A stretch of DNA of 59,188 nucleotides from Nocardia amamiensis (GTDB lineage: Bacteria > Actinomycetota > Actinomycetes > Mycobacteriales > Mycobacteriaceae): positions 1-59,188 of the forward strand of contig NZ_JADLQX010000039.1 in assembly GCF_015477605.1 (NCBI RefSeq). Reading direction: 5' to 3'. The notes under the pieces were generated by a model that was not told where the DNA came from, did no database searches, and worked only from the letters and a program-made list of their open reading frames with translations. How positions within the stretch are numbered: position 1 is the first letter of the stretch; each line of letters opens with the position of its first letter. Both the position numbers and the translations under genes were made by a program. Positions 43,485 through 54,508 of the stretch are shown here, one piece after another.

Positions 43485-43769
43485 TCAGCGTCGGACGGCA
43501 TCGAGGATCGCACCCTCGCGGTCGAGGACAGCGCGAACCGCATCGTGGTCGTCGGGGGTCAAGGAAGCTCGGCGCCGTTTCCAGAGAGACAGGCTTGCGG
43601 CCAACCCGGGATCAGCCGTGCCGTGAGCACGGCAATGCTCGGCCAGCGCCACCCGTAACCGTGGGGACGTCGTGAGGTGTCCAGCGAGATCGATGAGGGT
43701 TGTCAGCGTCCGGCAAGCGGAACCGAACTCGAGGGCCGCGGCGAGCGGGCTTATCGCGGGCTGCCTCAT
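43485..43769 (-). CDS. Small helical hypothetical protein upstream of EACC1
   Basis: The 94-residue protein (MRQPAISPLAAALEFGSACR... LIDLAGHLTTSPRLRVALAEH ... TPDDHDAVRAVLDREGAILDAVRR) is predicted all-helical. GAGGTG lies four to five bases before the ATG at 43769. It is on the same strand, 137 bp upstream of the EACC1 gene. Its size would suit a death-like adaptor domain of the kind found near EACC1-effector pairs, but I cannot match it to a known family. Confidence 0.45.
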   Translation of the reverse strand: MRQPAISPLAAALEFGSACRTLTTLIDLAGHLTTSPRLRVALAEHCRAHGTADPGLAASLSLWKRRRASLTPDDHDAVRAVLDREGAILDAVRR

Positions 43770-43926
43770 CGTCACCTCGGGTAGTCGTGGGTCCGGAGAC
43801 AGTTCCGCCTCTGCAACCTTTGTCGCCAGGCTGGCATGCCTCCGACCCCGGCGTCCTGAGGCGAGACCAGGACCGAGCGCGCGATCGAATCTTCCTATCG
43901 GCGAGCGTCGAGCCGCATAGCGGCAG

Positions 43927-44187
43927 TCAGCGCCGTCCGGTGCAGTAGCCCTCGGGGGTGTACTGGCAGGGCCGCTCGTTGCGACCTCTGTACCCGCCAT
44001 GATTGCTGCTTCGGCTGCGCTCTCCCACGCCGGAGCCCCGCCGATCGGCAGGGTCGTGCGAGTACTTGTCCGCGGTGACGGCCACGAACGGCTCGGGCGC
44101 GACGATGGCTGGTGTCACCAGTGCGCCTCCGATCAGAGTGGCGGCGACCACTCGACGTACCGGGCGACGCTTCTTTGCGTTCTCCAT
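43927..44187 (-). CDS. Small secreted basic protein
   Basis: The 86-residue protein has a typical signal sequence (KKRRPVRRVVAATLIGGALVTPAIVA) and a short, polar, arginine- and glycine-rich remainder with two Cys (PCQYTPEGYCTGRR) that may pair. GGGA lies upstream of the ATG. No family is recognised. It could be a cell-wall or extracellular peptide. It is separated from the caspase module by another small gene, so co-function is uncertain. Confidence 0.5.
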   Translation of the reverse strand: MENAKKRRPVRRVVAATLIGGALVTPAIVAPEPFVAVTADKYSHDPADRRGSGVGERSRSSNHGGYRGRNERPCQYTPEGYCTGRR

Positions 44188-44272
44188 GGCATATTCCCGT
44201 CGTATAACGTGCCGTTAGATAGCGATACGATAGTCGACGGCACACCGTCTTCGGAAGACCTGGGAGAAGATG

Positions 44273-44316
44273 GATCAGGAATCGAGAAGCGTCCGTCCCC
44301 GAGCCGCACCTAGCGT
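44273..44316 (+). promoter_or_regulatory. Probable AraC-activated promoter of the UvrA-like gene
   Basis: GATCAGGAATCGAGAAGCG at 44273-44291 is repeated exactly at 47418-47436. TAGCGT at 44311-44316 is the -10, seven bases before an ATG at 44324. The 19-mer lies 51 bases before that ATG, exactly as at the VOC gene. The ATG opens a 23-codon leader ORF ending at 44395. Confidence 0.55.
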
Positions 44317-44323
44317 GGCTGCC

Positions 44324-44395
44324 ATGCACATCACCGTCCTGCCTTGCGCTACCGCCGTCCGCTTGGGGTCAGCGCGCGGGGCGGCGATCAGGTAA
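44324..44395 (+). other. Leader ORF or remnant of a VOC gene start
   Basis: The first six codons (MHITVL) resemble MDITIH of the VOC gene at 47469, and the upstream promoter matches; after that similarity ends and a stop comes at 44393. It could be a decayed duplicate of the VOC 5' end or a leader peptide for the UvrA-like gene 118 bp downstream. The gap 44188-44513 holds no other gene. Confidence 0.4.
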
Positions 44396-44513
44396 ACAAC
44401 GGGCCTTGCCTCGGACGCGCCGACGAACGAGGGCCCAAACGTCCTGGTTAGATCGAGCAAGGCGCCGCCTACGGGTACCGGGAAGGCGGCCCTGCCCAAC
44501 AGATGGAGACACG

Positions 44514-46949
<2,436 letters not shown>

Positions 46950-47000
46950 CCAGGCCCTCGCGAACACCGAGACGAGTTCCTCGGCGACGACGGAGCGACG

Positions 47001-47006
47001 TAGGAT
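47001..47006 (+). promoter_or_regulatory. Leaderless -10 of the AraC gene
   Basis: TAGGAT ends seven bases before the GTG at 47014, and no ribosome-binding site is present. Same arrangement as the VOC promoter. Confidence 0.45.
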
Positions 47007-47013
47007 CCGCTAT

Positions 47014-47448
<435 letters not shown>

Positions 47449-47468
47449 CCCCGTCTAGCGTGACTGCC

Positions 47469-47879
47469 ATGGACATCACCATTCATTCGAGTTTCCTCCC
47501 GCAGGACGACCCGGAGGCGGCCCTGGCCTTCTATCGCGACACCCTCGGCTTCGAGGTCCGCAAAGACGTCGGTTACAGCGGGTTGCGCTGGATCACCGTC
47601 GGCCCGGTCGACCAGCCCGGAACTAATATCGTCCTGCATCCGCCGGGCGTCGACCCCGGTATCACCGACGACGAGCGCCGCACCATCACCGAGATGATGG
47701 CCAAGGGCACCTACGCCGCCATCCTCCTGGCCACCAAGGACCTCGACGGCACCTTCGAGCGGGTGCAGGCCAGCGACGCCGAGGTGGTCCAGGAGCCGAC
47801 CGAGCAGCCGTACGGGGTTCGCGACTGCGCCTTCCGCGATCCCGCGGGCAACCTGGTCCGTATCCAGGAACTGAACTGA
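47469..47879 (+). CDS. VOC-family (glyoxalase/bleomycin-resistance fold) protein
   Basis: The 136-residue single VOC protein has DPEAALAFYRDTLGFEVRKDVGYSGLRWITVGP and the C-terminal module QEPTEQPYGVRDCAFRDPAGNLVRIQEL. The Glu in the last strand and residues in the first module would bind a metal if it is an enzyme; others of this fold only sequester drugs. It follows the AraC gene by 20 bp. A partial copy of its 3' half lies at 51327-51476. Confidence 0.85.
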   Translation: MDITIHSSFLPQDDPEAALAFYRDTLGFEVRKDVGYSGLRWITVGPVDQPGTNIVLHPPGVDPGITDDERRTITEMMAKGTYAAILLATKDLDGTFERVQASDAEVVQEPTEQPYGVRDCAFRDPAGNLVRIQELN

Positions 47880-47959
47880 GCCGTCCGGCAACGCGGGATC
47901 GGAGGCCGCAGCTCGCTCTCTGTGGCCGCCGATCCGGCCCGCCTGATCGCCCTCGACAC

Positions 47960-48050
47960 CATCGGCGGATCACATCTCGTCGGCCGTCGAGCGGCAAACC
48001 ACTGGAGCACCGGATTTCGAGCCGTTCGCCGGTCGCCGCCCGGAGCCACG
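47960..48050 (-). pseudogene. Remnant of the 3' end of a cupin/AraC regulator gene
   Basis: Read on the minus strand, APGGDRRTARNPVL matches APGGYRRTARNPVL at the end of the regulator encoded at 51570-52523. The reading frame then shifts, and the rest of the gene is missing. It is convergent with the VOC gene, just as the intact regulator is with the VOC remnant at 51.4 kb. Confidence 0.7.
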
Positions 48051-48365
48051 TCAGTACGGCTCCCGCGAGGTATCCGGTCGCATCCGACCGGCGTCGATCA
48101 ACGTTTGGCGGGCCGCCTTCTTGCGTGGGCACTGATCGGCGCGGCATCCCCTGTGGCGCTGCATAATCCAGTGCGCTTCAGCAATACTCAGTTCATGGTC
48201 GGGTGCCTCGTGCGGCGACCCCGCCTGCCGCAGTTCGGCGTCGGGCTGCGCAGCTGGAATCCGTTCGGGTCGGCGTCCGGCGCGCCATTCGGCCTGCACG
48301 CGGTCGATGATCGCTTGCGCTGATGTGTCGTCCTGCTCGGCTTCTCGCCACCAGTTGAACGGCAT
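48051..48365 (-). CDS. Small conserved hypothetical protein
   Basis: The 104-residue protein has the order PFNWWREAEQDDTSAQAIIDRVQAEWRAG, ELSIAEAHWIMQRHRGCRADQCPRKKAARQTLIDAGRMRPDTSR. The HRGCRADQCPRKKAA block with two Cys and a basic helix is one I know from many small nocardial and mycobacterial proteins of unknown role, often near prophage-like or regulatory genes. The ATG at 48365 follows AGGGG. It is divergent from the XRE regulator. Confidence 0.65.
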   Translation of the reverse strand: MPFNWWREAEQDDTSAQAIIDRVQAEWRAGRRPERIPAAQPDAELRQAGSPHEAPDHELSIAEAHWIMQRHRGCRADQCPRKKAARQTLIDAGRMRPDTSREPY

Positions 48366-48571
48366 CACATTTCACCCCTGCTGTGTGCTTGTCGTTGGGC
48401 GCACGCCACCCGGCGGGGTGATGGTCACCGGTGGCCGCTCACGGCTGGCGGTGCGTCCGATTCGAGAGGCAATGGCGGACGCGCCCGCCGGGTGGGTGCT
48501 GGCTCCAAGAGTCGCTCGAAAATCTCCGTCCGAGACCGGGGAATCGGCTACTGCGGGTCTACAGATCCGCC

Positions 48572-48577
48572 TACCAT
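48572..48577 (+). promoter_or_regulatory. Leaderless -10 of the XRE gene
   Basis: TACCAT ends six bases before the ATG at 48584; there is no Shine-Dalgarno sequence. Confidence 0.45.
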
Positions 48578-48583
48578 CCGCGT

Positions 48584-49810
48584 ATGGGGACTGACGGCGG
48601 CTTGCCGCCGGACATCGGGGAACGTTTACGAGCCATCAGGCAGGCGGCAGGGCTCTCGTTGGCAGCGTTGGCGGCGCGGATACCGTTTTCGCGTAGCTAC
48701 CTCGGCCATATCGAGACCGGCGCGCGCCCTGCATCGGCCGAGGTGGTCGCCGCTTACACGCGTGCCTGCGGCGAAGTGACATGCGATCCTGTCACACTCG
48801 TAAGCGTGTTGGGTAGAGCGGATGTCGACCGGCGGTCGTTCCTACGCACGTCCGTCTACAGTGCGGCGCTGTCCGCGACCGCGCTGGCATCGCAGTCGGA
48901 CATGGCCCGGTTGATCCGAGTCGACGACTCCGCGCGAGTCGGCATGGCGGAAGTTCGAGCCGTACAGGGCATCACAGATGCATTCCTGCGGTTGGACGAG
49001 GTGAAGGGCGGCGGTATCGGCCGAACCGCTGTCGCCGAGTTCCTGAGCACCGATGTCGCATCGCTGCTGCGCTCGCGGTTCGCCGATTCCACTGTCCGGT
49101 CCGCCGCGTTCAGCGCTGCCGCTGAGCTGGCGTACTTGGCTGGTTTCAAAGCGCACGATGCCGGGGAAGATGGCATTGGGCAACGGTATTTCCTGTCTGC
49201 GTTGCGGCTCGCGGAGGAATCCGGAGTGCCGGGGCAAGACGGCTTCGTATTCCGCATTCTTGCCTTGCAGGGCAGCGATATTCGACAACGCAAGTTCAGC
49301 GTTGCGCTCGCCGAAGAATCGGTTCGCCGCGCTGCTGGTCACGTCGGGCTTGATGCGATGGCGTTGTTCACTGTCGCTGTAGCTCGCTGCCACGCAGAGT
49401 CTGGAAACAAAGCCGAAGCGATGGCCACGCTGCGGCAGGCTGAGCCGTATCTCAATCCGGAGATGACCGACGGGCAACCGCGCTGGATGTCGCTTTGGTG
49501 TCCGAACAAGGCAACCGTGGTCCACCAGGCCGCGAAGACGTTCCTGGCGGTGGGTGAACGAGCTGCTGCCGAACGGTTCTGCGAGTTGGCTACGTCCATT
49601 TGGAGCCCGCAGACACATGCGCGGGTATACGCGCTTACCGCCGCCGAAACAGGGCTTATCCGCTGGCAACTGGGTAACCATGCCGACGCGGTATCGATGT
49701 GGCGGCCTGCCCTGCCTATTCTGTCGACGGTGTCCTCGGATCGGGCGTCGAATGTTCTGCGAAAGGTGCGGAAGGCCGCACCGGAACTGTTTGCCAGCAC
49801 GCCAGCGTGA
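48584..49810 (+). CDS. XRE-family regulator with TPR-like C-terminal domain
   Basis: The 408-residue protein starts with a Cro/XRE helix-turn-helix (GERLRAIRQAAGLSLAALAARIPFSRSYLGHIETGARPASAEVVAAYTRA, about 11-60). A DRRSFLR segment and a long helical repeat region follow (AAELAYLAGFKAHDAGEDGIGQRYFLSALRLAEESG, ATLRQAEPYLNP, RAAAERFCELATSIW, RWQLGNHADAVSMW). Proteins with this layout are abundant in Nocardia and Streptomyces and probably sense a peptide or small ligand through the TPR-like part. It lies inside the segment bracketed by the duplicated VOC/AraC junction. Confidence 0.8.
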   Translation: MGTDGGLPPDIGERLRAIRQAAGLSLAALAARIPFSRSYLGHIETGARPASAEVVAAYTRACGEVTCDPVTLVSVLGRADVDRRSFLRTSVYSAALSATALASQSDMARLIRVDDSARVGMAEVRAVQGITDAFLRLDEVKGGGIGRTAVAEFLSTDVASLLRSRFADSTVRSAAFSAAAELAYLAGFKAHDAGEDGIGQRYFLSALRLAEESGVPGQDGFVFRILALQGSDIRQRKFSVALAEESVRRAAGHVGLDAMALFTVAVARCHAESGNKAEAMATLRQAEPYLNPEMTDGQPRWMSLWCPNKATVVHQAAKTFLAVGERAAAERFCELATSIWSPQTHARVYALTAAETGLIRWQLGNHADAVSMWRPALPILSTVSSDRASNVLRKVRKAAPELFASTPA

Positions 49811-50150
49811 CAATGGGCGCCGCTGAGATCGAAGCTATCTTCGTGCAGCCGCGATGAGCCGCTTCTGACGATGCACGGTTTCCGTCTGCCCGGATCGGGC
49901 AACACGACCATCGTGTATGCCGACAGCGCGCGCCACCGGAGTTCCGTCATGGTCACGGAAGAGGACCTGCGCCGGCCGCTGACCGCGAGCGATTCGATCG
50001 CATGCCCGATCCTCGTGGAGGGGCGGCGGTGGGATTCGCCACAGCGGCATCGCGGCGATCGACGGCGAACGTGGGCATGGCGACTCCTCGAGACGGAAGG
50101 CGAGGCAGCGCAGTCTTGTTCGGAGGGAAGACGAAAAGGAGTTCGGTCTC
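49811..50150. other. Non-coding stretch before the MscS gene
   Basis: No gene supported. Open frames here on both strands are shadows of neighbours. AAAAGGAG at about 50134-50141 is the likely ribosome-binding site for the next gene. Confidence 0.35.
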
Positions 50151-51254
50151 TTGGAGGAAGTGCTACGCCCGCTCATTGTGGTCTCAGCAACGGTCGCGAT
50201 CACTATTACCGCTGGCCTGCTGATGGATCGGATGCTGCGTTACAGCGCACGGAGACGACCCGGTACTCATCTGCCCACGCTGCTTCGTCGCTTGCAGTTG
50301 CCCATGCAGATATTGCTCGGCTCGGTGGCATTGCATGCCACCTATCCCTTGGCGCAGCTCGATTTGCGCCAGGACACGATGATCCGAACCGTCTTGGCCA
50401 CGACGGCGATCATCTCGGCGGTGTGGCTGGTGACCCGCGCTGCCGACGCCGTAGCGGAGAGCCTGTTGCGCTCCTATGCCGGACGTACCCGGGAAGTCGC
50501 GCGGGTGCGGCAGTTGCGCACCCAGCTGGGCCTGGTGCGCCGCATCGTGACATCGGTGCTGGTTGTCACGACCGCCGCCGTGGCAATCCTGCTGCTGTTT
50601 CCGAGCCTGCGGACGCTGGGTACGTCATTGCTGGCTTCCGCTGGCGTGATCGGGATCATCGCCGGCGTCGCCGCTCAGTCGACGCTGAGCAATCTCATAG
50701 CCGGGTTGCAGATCGCTTTCGGTGACTCGGTCAAGATCGGGGATACCGTCGTCGTGGAGGGGGAGTGGGGCACAGTCGAGGAGATCACGCTCGCGTTTCT
50801 CACCGTGCGGATCTGGGACGACCGCAGGCTGACGATGCCGGTCTCCTACTTCAACAGCAAACCGTATGAGAACTGGTCGCGCGGCGGCCCGCAGATCACC
50901 GGCACGGTGTTCTTGTACTTGGATCACAGCACGCCGGTACCGCTGCTGCGTGAGCACTTGCACGAGTATCTCCGCGAGCGCGCGGATTGGGACGGCCGCG
51001 ACTGGAATCTGGTGGTCACCGACAGCACGCCGACGAATATCGTGGTGCGTGCGACGATGTCGGCAGCCAACGCGGACGACGCCTGGGACCTGCGCTGCGC
51101 GGTCCGCGAGGAACTGCTCGACTGGCTCGGCCGACACCACCCGCACGCACTGCCGAAGATCCCGACCGCGATCATCGACTCTGCCACCGGCGACCGCAAG
51201 ATGGCGCTGGCCGCCGACCGTTCCAGCGAGGAACGCAACGGTTTCGGCGACTGA
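50151..51254 (+). CDS. Mechanosensitive ion channel (MscS family)
   Basis: The 367-residue membrane protein has three or four helices before the MscS core: pore helix SLLASAGVIGIIAGVAAQSTLSNLIAGLQIAFGDSVKIGDTVVVEGEWGTVEEI and the beta domain LTVRIWDDRRLTMPVSYFNSKPYENWSR. It would open under membrane tension and release solutes during osmotic downshift. The pore helix A/G pattern is intact. The TTG start at 50151 has AAGGAG nine bases upstream; a GTG at 50160 is an alternative. It lies within the segment bounded by VOC/AraC duplications. Confidence 0.85.
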   Translation: MEEVLRPLIVVSATVAITITAGLLMDRMLRYSARRRPGTHLPTLLRRLQLPMQILLGSVALHATYPLAQLDLRQDTMIRTVLATTAIISAVWLVTRAADAVAESLLRSYAGRTREVARVRQLRTQLGLVRRIVTSVLVVTTAAVAILLLFPSLRTLGTSLLASAGVIGIIAGVAAQSTLSNLIAGLQIAFGDSVKIGDTVVVEGEWGTVEEITLAFLTVRIWDDRRLTMPVSYFNSKPYENWSRGGPQITGTVFLYLDHSTPVPLLREHLHEYLRERADWDGRDWNLVVTDSTPTNIVVRATMSAANADDAWDLRCAVREELLDWLGRHHPHALPKIPTAIIDSATGDRKMALAADRSSEERNGFGD

Positions 51255-51326
51255 CCTAGGCGGGCCGGGGCGCTGAATCAGACGCCACGACGAACGAGTA
51301 CCGGGTGAGATCGGGTCCATGGGGAT

Positions 51327-51476
51327 TGAAAGGATCTCGACGGCACCTTCGATCGGGTGCAGGCCTCCGTCGACGCCGAGGTGGTCAAAGAGCCGACCGA
51401 GCAGCCGTACGGGATTCGCGACTGCGCCTTCCGTGATCCCGCGGGCAACCTGGTCCGTATCCAGGAGCTGCGCTGA
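51327..51476 (+). pseudogene. 3' fragment of a VOC gene
   Basis: The sequence matches the last third of the VOC gene at 47469-47879 (KDLDGTFERVQ onward to the stop, with one extra codon) and about 15 bp beyond its stop. There is no start or N-terminal part. The cupin/AraC gene that follows is intact. Confidence 0.8.
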
Positions 51477-51569
51477 GCCGTCGGCAATGCGGCCATGACC
51501 TTCGCGACGCTACCGGCCCGGCCTGACTGAGCACGCTCGGCGCTCCTAGCCGAGTCACCATGCGCCGGG

Positions 51570-52523
51570 TCACATCTGGTCGGCCGTCGACTCGGAAGCC
51601 AGGTGCAGCACCGGGTTTCGGGCGGTTCGGCGGTAGCCGCCCGGAGCGGTGCCGAACTCGCGCTTGAACGCTTTGGCAAAAGCGAACTCGGAGGTGTAAC
51701 CGGCGCGGGTGGCGATCGCGGCGAGCGGCTCGTCGGTGTCGCGCAATGCGCGGGCCGCCGTGGTCATCCGCCACCAGGTCACGTACGCCAGCGGCGACCG
51801 ACCGACAAGCTGGGCGAACCGTTTGGCGAACGCGGCGCGAGACAGCCGCGCCCGCCCGGCCAGTTCCTCGACCGTCCACGGGTGCGCCAGATCGTCGTGA
51901 ATGTCTCGCAGCGCCACCGAAATCGACGCATCGGCGAGCGCCGCCGCCCAGCCGGTCGAGCCGTGGTGGGCCTGCTCGTCGTACCAGGCGCGCAGGAGGT
52001 ACAGCAGCAATGTGTCCAGCAAGCTGGGCACGATGACGTCGGTGCCGTAGCCCGGCCGCTCCAACTCCGCGCCGAGTAGCTCGGTCGCGGCCCGCAGATC
52101 CGGATGCCGCCCCACCCGAGCCGGCAGGTGGATGAACTCGGGTAACTCGGTGAGCAGCGGGTGCGGCATCGACTGGTCCATCAGGTAGGCACCGCACAGC
52201 ATGATGACCTCCGCGTCCTCCGCATCCTCGCCCGCTGCCGGGGCGGTGAGCGTTTCCCGCGTCGTCAGCCGGGCAGCAGTCTTCGGCGAGTCGGCCAGGA
52301 CGTGCTCGGCCGCGCTCGGGCGCAGGAGCACCACGTCCCCGACGCCGAGCGGAATCGGTTCCGCTCCGGAACGCAGCAGCCAGCACGAGCCCTGGAGCAC
52401 CACGTGGAAACCGGCCCCGGGAGCGGACTCGAACCTCGAAGCCCACGGCGCTCGCTTGCGCGTCAGGTTGGAATGCGGTCGACCCGTTCGCATCGCCACG
52501 ATCACATCGCTGAGCACGTCCAT
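51570..52523 (-). CDS. AraC-family regulator with cupin N-terminal domain
   Basis: The 317-residue protein has a cupin domain (GAGFHVVLQGSCWLLRSGAEPIPLGVGDVVLLRPSAAEHVL) and C-terminal AraC helices (HPWTVEELAGRARLSRAAFAKRFAQLVGRSPLAYVTWWRMTTAARALRD ... IATRAGYTSEFAFAKAFKREFGTAPGGYRR). It is a paralogue of the regulator at 27530-28510. It is divergent from the saccharopine-dehydrogenase-like gene 129 bp away, its probable target. A remnant of a further copy lies at 47960-48050. Confidence 0.85.
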   Translation of the reverse strand: MDVLSDVIVAMRTGRPHSNLTRKRAPWASRFESAPGAGFHVVLQGSCWLLRSGAEPIPLGVGDVVLLRPSAAEHVLADSPKTAARLTTRETLTAPAAGEDAEDAEVIMLCGAYLMDQSMPHPLLTELPEFIHLPARVGRHPDLRAATELLGAELERPGYGTDVIVPSLLDTLLLYLLRAWYDEQAHHGSTGWAAALADASISVALRDIHDDLAHPWTVEELAGRARLSRAAFAKRFAQLVGRSPLAYVTWWRMTTAARALRDTDEPLAAIATRAGYTSEFAFAKAFKREFGTAPGGYRRTARNPVLHLASESTADQM

Positions 52524-52652
52524 CAGGCAACGCTATCGCACGAGGTGTGCGGTAGACGATCAGACATAAATTGAGGATTTCTCGACATTGTTCGTATTCC
52601 TCAGTGTTCATATGGTCATTCATGTCAACCACCTGAAGACGAAGGAACCGAC

Positions 52653-53690
52653 ATGAGAATCGCCGTCTACGGCGCCAGCGGGCACACCGGAAGGCTCATC
52701 CTCGCCGATCTTCGCCGACGCGGCATCAGTCCGCTGCTGGTCGGCAGGGACGCCGACCGGTTGCGTGCGGCCGCAACCGAGTCCGGCCTGCCGGATGCCG
52801 CCATCCACGTCGCCCAGCTCGACGATCAGGCACTGGCACAGGCGTTCCGCGACGTCGACGTCGTGATCAACGCTGTGGCGCCATTCATCGAGTTCGGCGA
52901 GCCGGTGGTGCGTGCGGCCATCGCGGCCGGTGCGCACTACGTCGACATCAGTGGGGAACAGGCGCACATCAAGCGGGTCTTCGACACCTACTCCGAGCCC
53001 GCCCGGCAGGCGGGCGTGACGGTGGTGCCGATGGTCAACGACGGAGGTTTCCTCGGTGACCTGATCAGCTCGCTGGCCGCCGCGCGGGTCGAACGCCCCG
53101 AGCACGTGACGCTCGCACACCGGATCACCGGCGGCACCGGGATATCCCGTGGCAGCGGCCGGACCGCGGTCGCCAACGCCGACACATTCGTCTCCGGCGG
53201 CGAGATCTACACCAGGGACGACTGGCGGACCGGAACACCGGCACGAACGACCAAGGTGACCTTCCCTGGCGACTCGCAGCCCTCGGAGGTAGTGAAGTTC
53301 GCTCTGAGCGAGGTGGTCACGGTGCCGCGGCATGTGCCAGCCGACCACGTCGAAGGGGTCGCCGACGCCGAGATCGCGACACTGTTCCTCAACATCACCA
53401 CCGAACTCGCCGAAGCCCTGCCCGAGTTCCCTCGAGACGACCCGGACAGCCCGGACCGGTTCCTGGTGTTGGCCGACGTCACCGGATCGGGTGGCACTGC
53501 CCGCGGCTACGTCGAGGGCACCAACACTTACCAGTTCACGGCAATCGCCGCGGCCGAAGCGGCGGTCCGGCTCGCCACCGATGGCGCTCAGCCCGGCGTG
53601 CTCGCGCCGAGCCAGGCGTTCGACCCAGCAGACATCCTGGAAGCTCTTGCGGCGCATGGAATTCGCTGGTCGGTGGGGCCAACGCCATAG
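52653..53690 (+). CDS. Saccharopine dehydrogenase-like NADP-binding protein
   Basis: The 345-residue protein has a Rossmann start RIAVYGASGHTGRLILADLRRRG, then VINAVAPFIEFGEPVVRAAIAAGAHYVDISGEQAHI, the hallmark of the saccharopine dehydrogenase NADP-binding superfamily (also trans-acting enoyl reductases). It is not a lysine-pathway enzyme by context. GAAGGA precedes the ATG. The divergent AraC regulator suggests substrate-induced expression; the substrate is unknown. Confidence 0.8.
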   Translation: MRIAVYGASGHTGRLILADLRRRGISPLLVGRDADRLRAAATESGLPDAAIHVAQLDDQALAQAFRDVDVVINAVAPFIEFGEPVVRAAIAAGAHYVDISGEQAHIKRVFDTYSEPARQAGVTVVPMVNDGGFLGDLISSLAAARVERPEHVTLAHRITGGTGISRGSGRTAVANADTFVSGGEIYTRDDWRTGTPARTTKVTFPGDSQPSEVVKFALSEVVTVPRHVPADHVEGVADAEIATLFLNITTELAEALPEFPRDDPDSPDRFLVLADVTGSGGTARGYVEGTNTYQFTAIAAAEAAVRLATDGAQPGVLAPSQAFDPADILEALAAHGIRWSVGPTP

Positions 53691-53838
53691 GCAGGGGCAC
53701 GTGTCCCCACAGCCTGAGCGATTCGACAATCAGTGGCGGTGCGTCACGAGAACTGTCGGGTCGGGAGGCGTTGCTCCGGTGTGAGGGGGCACCGGAAAAC
53801 CGATTGAGGCCGGATGCGCCGGTCCATAGGCTCGGCGC

Positions 53839-54411
53839 ATGAACGGCGATTCCCGGCTGCTGAATGTGGTCGATGTCGAGGCGACGTGCTGGGAGGGCAA
53901 GGTGCCTGCGGGCGCCGTCAGCGAGATAATCGAGATCGGTTTGACCGTCGTCGATCTCGACGCGGCCGCTCGGATTGCCAAACACCGCATCCTGGTGCGG
54001 CCGACCCGCTCCACGGTCAGCGAGTTCTGCACCGAACTCACCGGACTCACTCAGGCCGAAGTCGATACCGGTATGGAGTTCGCCGACGCGTGCCGCCTAC
54101 TGGCGAGCGAGCACCAGGCCGGAGTTCGGCCGTGGGCCAGCTGGGGCGACTACGACCGCAAACAGTTCGAACGGCAGTGCGCCGCCACCGAGGTCGAATA
54201 TCCCTTCGGACGACGCCATACGAATGCCAAGCAGGTATTTTCCGAGGCGTACGGACTGAACCGCCGCCAGGGCATGGCGAGCGCACTCCACATTGCCGGG
54301 CTGCCCTTGGAGGGCCGTCACCATCGCGGCGAGGACGACGCCTGGAATATCGCCGCTCTCGTCTTGGACCTCATCGGACGAGACGGCTGGCGAACCACCT
54401 CGGGCGGATGA
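53839..54411 (+). CDS. DEDDh-family 3'-5' exonuclease
   Basis: The 190-residue protein has exonuclease motif I VVDVEATCWE (Asp12, Glu14), motif II in WASWGDYDRKQFERQC (Asp) and motif III HHRGEDDAWNIAALV (His and Asp), matching the DnaQ/ERI-1/KapD-like exonucleases. It probably trims single-stranded RNA or DNA with two metal ions. The ATG at 53839 is preceded by GGC-rich sequence without a clear ribosome-binding site; a TAGGCT hexamer at about 53827 suggests a leaderless start. It is convergent with the TetR gene. Confidence 0.8.
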   Translation: MNGDSRLLNVVDVEATCWEGKVPAGAVSEIIEIGLTVVDLDAAARIAKHRILVRPTRSTVSEFCTELTGLTQAEVDTGMEFADACRLLASEHQAGVRPWASWGDYDRKQFERQCAATEVEYPFGRRHTNAKQVFSEAYGLNRRQGMASALHIAGLPLEGRHHRGEDDAWNIAALVLDLIGRDGWRTTSGG

Positions 54412-54508
54412 CGAACCAGTCGCATGACGTGCCCCGGCAGCTCGCGCGGGCGGACGACGCGGTCACGGCGAGAGGGTGGCCGACCCGGCTACCAGCACCT
54501 CGACGTGC

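Noticed and set aside
53775..53796. Hairpin TCCGGTG...CACCGGA after the saccharopine-dehydrogenase-like gene
   Set aside because: Only 7-bp stem, about 85 bp from the stop and no T-tract in the needed direction; not reported as a terminator.
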